Origin: Fulvivirgaceae bacterium JP3-4
GTDB taxonomy: Bacteria; Bacteroidota; Bacteroidia; Cytophagales; Cyclobacteriaceae
Assembly (NCBI GenBank): GCA_029309925.1
Contig: JARKND010000005.1
Location: 1,364,001-1,428,000, forward strand
DNA length: 64,000 nt
Direction of reading: 5' to 3'
Part shown: one piece after another, positions 60,765-64,000 of the stretch
Position numbering within the stretch: the first letter of the stretch is position 1
Layout of the letters: each line of letters begins with the position of its first letter
Notes under the pieces: model-generated
What the model saw: only the letters and a program-made list of their open reading frames with translations
Database searches by the model: none
What the model was told of the DNA's origin: nothing
Position numbers and translations under genes: made by a program

Positions 60765-62522
60765 TTAAGAGGCCTCCATCAGCTCCCTGCGGTACCGCGT
60801 CAGAATTGTTGACTTTGAAAGGAAGCCCATGTAGCAGTCGTTCTCGATCACTGGAAGATTCCACTGTCCGGTAGATTCGAATTTTGCGAGTACTTCGAAA
60901 ATGTTCTCGTTCAGTTCAACCACTGCCGCAGGTTTCACCATTAGATCTTTGACCAGGGTCGTTTCGTAGCGGGCATGGTCGAACATGATGTTCCTGATCT
61001 TATCGAGATGGATAATGCCGACCAGCCTGTGTTTTTCATCCACTACCGGAAACATGTTCCGGGATGAGACCGCGATCTGTTTCACAAGATCCTTCAGTGA
61101 TGCGTTTACATCCACCACGGCAAAGTTTGTTTCTACGAGCTCGTGCAGATCGAGTCGGCTCAGCAGAAGTTTGTCACGGGTTTCGATTGTTGAATTCAAC
61201 ATGGTTGACAATTTTTTCGCTTCCATTGAAAGCGGTTCGAAGAAGTGAACCGTGACCAGGCTCAGCGATGACACGATCATCAGGGGGATAATCAGGCCGT
61301 AACCCCCTGTTATTTCCGCAATGAGAAAGATCGCTGTCAGGGGCGCGTAGAAAATTCCACTCAGGATGCCGGCCATCGATACGAGTGTAAAATTGCTGAC
61401 CGGGAGGTTCGCAATGTTTGTAAGATTAATGAGTCTTGCAAATAAGAATCCGAGGTAAGACCCGATCACAAGTGAAGGTGCAAAACTTCCGCCATTGCCT
61501 CCGCTGCTCAATGTGACTGCTGCGGCAACGGCTTTGAAGATTACAAGCATCCCAACAAAGGTCAGTATCATCGCTTCTGATGTCACGACTGATCCGATTA
61601 CGCTATCATCTAACATCCGCTCAGGATTTTTCAGCTCGAGGAGTTTTACGCCTTCATAACCTTCACCGAACAGAGGCGGAAAAAGCAATATCAGTGCAAA
61701 GAGAATCGACCCACCCAGAAACGCTTTCGTCCACGGACTGACGATTTTCCCGAACCGAATCTCGATGCCGTGGAATATTTTCCGATATAAAATTGAAACC
61801 AGGCCGCAGACCACCCCGAGCAGAATATAAAATGGCACATTATGGTAGTCGAAGGGCTGTTGGAGCGTGAAGGCGATCGTGACCCCTTCTGCAAGAATTA
61901 TTTTTGATACAAGTGCTCCGCACGCTGCAGCGATGATCAGTGGAATAAATGCCGCAACTGTGATATCGGTAAGCAGTACTTCAATGACAAACAGCACGCC
62001 TGCCACGGGTGAGTTGAATGCAGCCGCAATGCCTGCCGCGGCACCGCATCCGAGGAGTATTGTCCTTTCTTTATACGAAAGTTGATAAGCGCGGCCATAG
62101 TTGGATCCAATTGCAGACCCCGTGCTCACCATGGGCGATTCAAGTCCAAGTGAACCACCGAGCCCCACCGTGAAAGCGCTGGTCACGAGGTGCCCATAGC
62201 ACTCGCGGAAATTGATAAAGCTGGATTTTTTTACGATCGCGTACACAATGTGCGAACTTCCCTTTTTGAGGTTGCCATTGAGAAAATATCTAGTGAAGAA
62301 AATTGCCAGAAGAATTCCACCAAGTGGCAATGCTGCTACGATAAAAATATCAGTGACGCCTTTCGGCAGAGAAGCCAGCCGAGCCATCAGGTGAACGGAA
62401 TATTTGAGCAAAACCGCCAGCAGCCCTGAAAAAAGCCCGACCAGAATGCTACTCGCAATCAGAAAGTGTTTATCTGAGAGCCGGCTCTTCAGCAGCAAAA
62501 TCGGGCGGTGCAGTAATCGCAT
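60765..62522 (-). CDS. ClC-family chloride channel/transporter with CBS pair
   Basis: 585 residues. About 11 helices (1-430). Family motifs: GLGGSLGLESPMVSTGSAIGS (GREGP-equivalent with the gating Glu in GLESP), GVLFVIEVL, and SSGGNGGSFAPSLVIG (GxFxP). The C-terminus (about 445-580) has two CBS domains (VDVNASLKDLVKQIAVSS, MFPVVDEKHRLVGIIHLD, VKPAAVVELNENIFEVL) that bind adenosine nucleotides and regulate the pore. Whether channel or proton antiporter cannot be told for certain. Confidence 0.93.
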   Translation of the reverse strand: MRLLHRPILLLKSRLSDKHFLIASSILVGLFSGLLAVLLKYSVHLMARLASLPKGVTDIFIVAALPLGGILLAIFFTRYFLNGNLKKGSSHIVYAIVKKSSFINFRECYGHLVTSAFTVGLGGSLGLESPMVSTGSAIGSNYGRAYQLSYKERTILLGCGAAAGIAAAFNSPVAGVLFVIEVLLTDITVAAFIPLIIAAACGALVSKIILAEGVTIAFTLQQPFDYHNVPFYILLGVVCGLVSILYRKIFHGIEIRFGKIVSPWTKAFLGGSILFALILLFPPLFGEGYEGVKLLELKNPERMLDDSVIGSVVTSEAMILTFVGMLVIFKAVAAAVTLSSGGNGGSFAPSLVIGSYLGFLFARLINLTNIANLPVSNFTLVSMAGILSGIFYAPLTAIFLIAEITGGYGLIIPLMIVSSLSLVTVHFFEPLSMEAKKLSTMLNSTIETRDKLLLSRLDLHELVETNFAVVDVNASLKDLVKQIAVSSRNMFPVVDEKHRLVGIIHLDKIRNIMFDHARYETTLVKDLMVKPAAVVELNENIFEVLAKFESTGQWNLPVIENDCYMGFLSKSTILTRYRRELMEAS

Positions 62523-62587
62523 TCTCTGGTAAGACTAGTCACTTTGTTTCTCCGCCTCAATGAACTGATTTTATCGCATCAAACCAA

Positions 62588-62752
62588 GTTGAATTCCAAG
62601 TTCCGGGTTCAAGGTCTTCAAGCTTCAAAGTTTACGCATTCGGTTTGGCGTTGTTTCGAGTTCCGGGTTTTGTGTTTCGATAACGCAACCCGCAACTCTG
62701 AACCCGGAACCTTGAACCTTGAACCTTGAACTTTGAACTTTGAACTAATCCC
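62588..62752. repeat. Heptamer array (GGTTCAA/TTGAACC family)
   Basis: ttccggg ttcaagg ... ttccggg, then gaacccg gaacctt gaacctt gaacctt gaacttt gaacttt gaac. The array runs up to the stop codon of the DoxX gene. Same family as 17730-18370 and 20610-20725. Confidence 0.75.
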
Positions 62753-63153
62753 TACTTCGAAAACGTACCGTGAAGCACCGCCTGGATCTTCTGTCTTTCC
62801 ATAACGAGAAGTGTAATGCAACAGAGCAGCGTTATAATCGCATAGACGAAGAGTTGGCCTCCGTCATCTTTCACAACAATTCCCAGAGTAGTCAGATGAA
62901 AGAAAATGGCACCTGCCATCGTTGCAGCGCCAAGGGACGCACCGAGCCAGGTCGTGCGCGGAATCAGTAGCAGTATCGATGCAATCAGCTCCGCGATTCC
63001 GGTAGCGATACGACCCCATGGCTCCATGCCGAGTGTTGAGAAAATATAGATAGACTCTTCGGCTCCTGAGAACTTGAAAAAAAGACTTTGCGTCATGATC
63101 AGTGCGGCTCCTACCCGAAGCGCCCAGCTGATAATGTGACCTGCATTCGACAT
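62752..63153 (-). CDS. DoxX-family membrane protein
   Basis: 133 residues, four TM segments (ISWALRVGAALIMTQSLFFKFSG, IATGIAELIASILLLIP, LGAALGAATMAGAIFFHL, FVYAIITLLCCITLLV). The first helix with FKFSG and the GIAELIASILLL block match DoxX-like proteins. Role unclear; some members are linked to redox or sulfur metabolism. It lies downstream of the sigma/anti-sigma genes on the same strand. Confidence 0.85.
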   Translation of the reverse strand: MSNAGHIISWALRVGAALIMTQSLFFKFSGAEESIYIFSTLGMEPWGRIATGIAELIASILLLIPRTTWLGASLGAATMAGAIFFHLTTLGIVVKDDGGQLFVYAIITLLCCITLLVMERQKIQAVLHGTFSK

Positions 63154-63212
63154 ATGATTTTTTGTTTAGAGACGAATCGACTAATCAAAACCTTACATCT
63201 GGAAGTGAATAT

Positions 63213-63458
63213 TTATTTGGGTTTCGAATTTAAAATATCACCGATCATTTTTTCTTTTTCTGCTTCCGTTAGGGTTGACGATGTTGCAGAACTCTGCTTA
63301 ATTGCCGCATTCATCAGCTTGTTCTGGAATGCAAAGGTCCGACACAAACTGCAGATCGCAAGATGACGCCACAGGCTGATGCGTTTGAGCAGTGGCAGCC
63401 TGCCTTCTTCTCTCACGAGCATATAGTGAACCGCCTCCTTACACGATATCGACTTCAT
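63213..63458 (-). CDS. Anti-sigma-factor-like zinc-finger protein
   Basis: 81 residues from ATG at 63458, whose ATGA overlaps the sigma-factor stop; the longer reading from 63494 would run deeper into the sigma gene. SCKEAVHYMLVREEG then HLAICSLCRTFAFQ gives a Cys..His-x3-Cys-x2-Cys pattern, as in ZAS anti-sigma domains. No TM segment, so a soluble anti-sigma factor. Gene order and overlap with the ECF sigma gene support this. Confidence 0.8.
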   Translation of the reverse strand: MKSISCKEAVHYMLVREEGRLPLLKRISLWRHLAICSLCRTFAFQNKLMNAAIKQSSATSSTLTEAEKEKMIGDILNSKPK

Positions 63459-64000
63459 ATTTTTTGGATGAGAAACCAATTTTTCTGAAGACATGACCGC
63501 AGTTGTACTTTCGCCCGATGCAGCACTGTCCAGTAGTTGTTCGCAGTGATTGATAATTGCGTGCAGATTATTTCACTTTCAAGTTCGTCTACGTATTTCA
63601 GGAAGAAGACAGCTTTCTGAATGCTGTTTAATTTAGCAGCGCATCCGTGAAGAATCCGGCTGAGCTCCGCTACATCGGTGGCCTCCGATGGATTGACTGT
63701 CAGCTCACGTGGATAAGACGCCTTGGCCCAATGACCCTGCTCATCGAAGTTGTGATCATATTCGGAAAGAAGCACGCTTATTTTACCGGAAGACTTTCTG
63801 TAGTGATCTGTTATTTTATTTTTCAGGATGACGAAGAGCCAATTCTTTGCGGAGGCCTTTCCTTCAAAGGAATCCATTGCGTTCCATGCGGAGATAAAAG
63901 TCTCCTGTGTAAGGTCTCTTGCACTGTCGCGGTCAAAGCCGCGAAGCACGGCATGGTGGAACAACAGGTCTGAGTACTCACGAACCCAGTGCCTGAACTG
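63455..64000 (-). CDS. ECF-type RNA polymerase sigma factor, partial (5' end beyond window)
   Basis: About 182 residues visible; the reading frame is open to the right window edge (HWVREYSDLLFHHAVL precedes the region), so the start lies beyond 64000. Region 2: RDLTQETFISAWNAMDSFEG and NWLFVILKNKITDHYRK. Region 4: LNSIQKAVFFLKYVDELESEI and SITANNYWTVLHRAKVQLRSC. It would direct transcription of a stress or envelope regulon and is held by the overlapping anti-sigma gene. It belongs with the DoxX gene as a likely target operon. Confidence 0.9.
   Translation of the reverse strand, partial: QFRHWVREYSDLLFHHAVLRGFDRDSARDLTQETFISAWNAMDSFEGKASAKNWLFVILKNKITDHYRKSSGKISVLLSEYDHNFDEQGHWAKASYPRELTVNPSEATDVAELSRILHGCAAKLNSIQKAVFFLKYVDELESEIICTQLSITANNYWTVLHRAKVQLRSCLQKNWFLIQKI

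Overview
The window reads as a chromosomal piece of a non-flagellated Bacteroidota bacterium, most likely a soil or freshwater member of the Cytophagales. Reasons: a secreted ELWxxDGT-repeat protein with a type IX secretion C-terminal tail, 8-TM FtsX/MacB-like permeases of about 800 residues, LytS/LytTR signalling, a membrane-anchored AraC regulator, BBP2- and OprO-type porins, and a chemotaxis operon with no flagellar genes. No ribosomal RNA, CRISPR array, transposase or integrase was seen.

Layout. 1-12050 (minus strand) is one long chemosensory operon: small membrane protein, CheZ-like helical protein, STAS protein, CheY, CheA, CheW, MCP, an outer-membrane porin, CheR, a histidine kinase whose phosphoacceptor His is replaced by Asn, CheD, CheB, and a second kinase that keeps the His but has lost a recognisable ATP site. 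A further outer-membrane protein gene runs off the left edge. 12124-15337 holds a LytTR regulator and its LytS-type sensor kinase, which is split by a frameshift. 15464-25999 is mixed: a YceI-TPR protein, a membrane AraC regulator, a PAS-only protein, a lipoprotein, membrane proteins, a DUF922-like protein and a beta-hydroxyacid dehydrogenase, separated by repeat-rich spacers.

27245-33566 is an AT-rich accessory island: a DUF2971 protein, a DNA methyltransferase, a phosphoribosyltransferase-fold protein, an ORC/CDC6-like P-loop ATPase and an unrecognised protein, the last four almost without gaps. This is the best candidate for a poorly described system, probably anti-phage defence.

34533-53786 carries two FtsX permeases, an Nramp-like transporter without the usual metal motifs, a Cache-HAMP-GAF receptor coupled to a porin, the 971-residue T9SS protein, an SRPBCC protein, a RibD-like reductase, a DNA-metabolism pair whose radical-SAM member has lost its core, and a histidine kinase. 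53952-54404 is a decayed CHAT-domain gene. 54521-64000 holds a phospholipase C, a Gfo/Idh/MocA oxidoreductase, small secreted proteins, a ClC channel, a DoxX protein and an ECF sigma/anti-sigma pair cut by the right edge.

The spacers are unusual. They are filled with degenerate short tandem repeats of period 7 or 8 in at least four sequence families, three copies of a longer dispersed element, and two palindromic MITE-like elements. Many apparent ORFs in the spacers are translations of these repeats.
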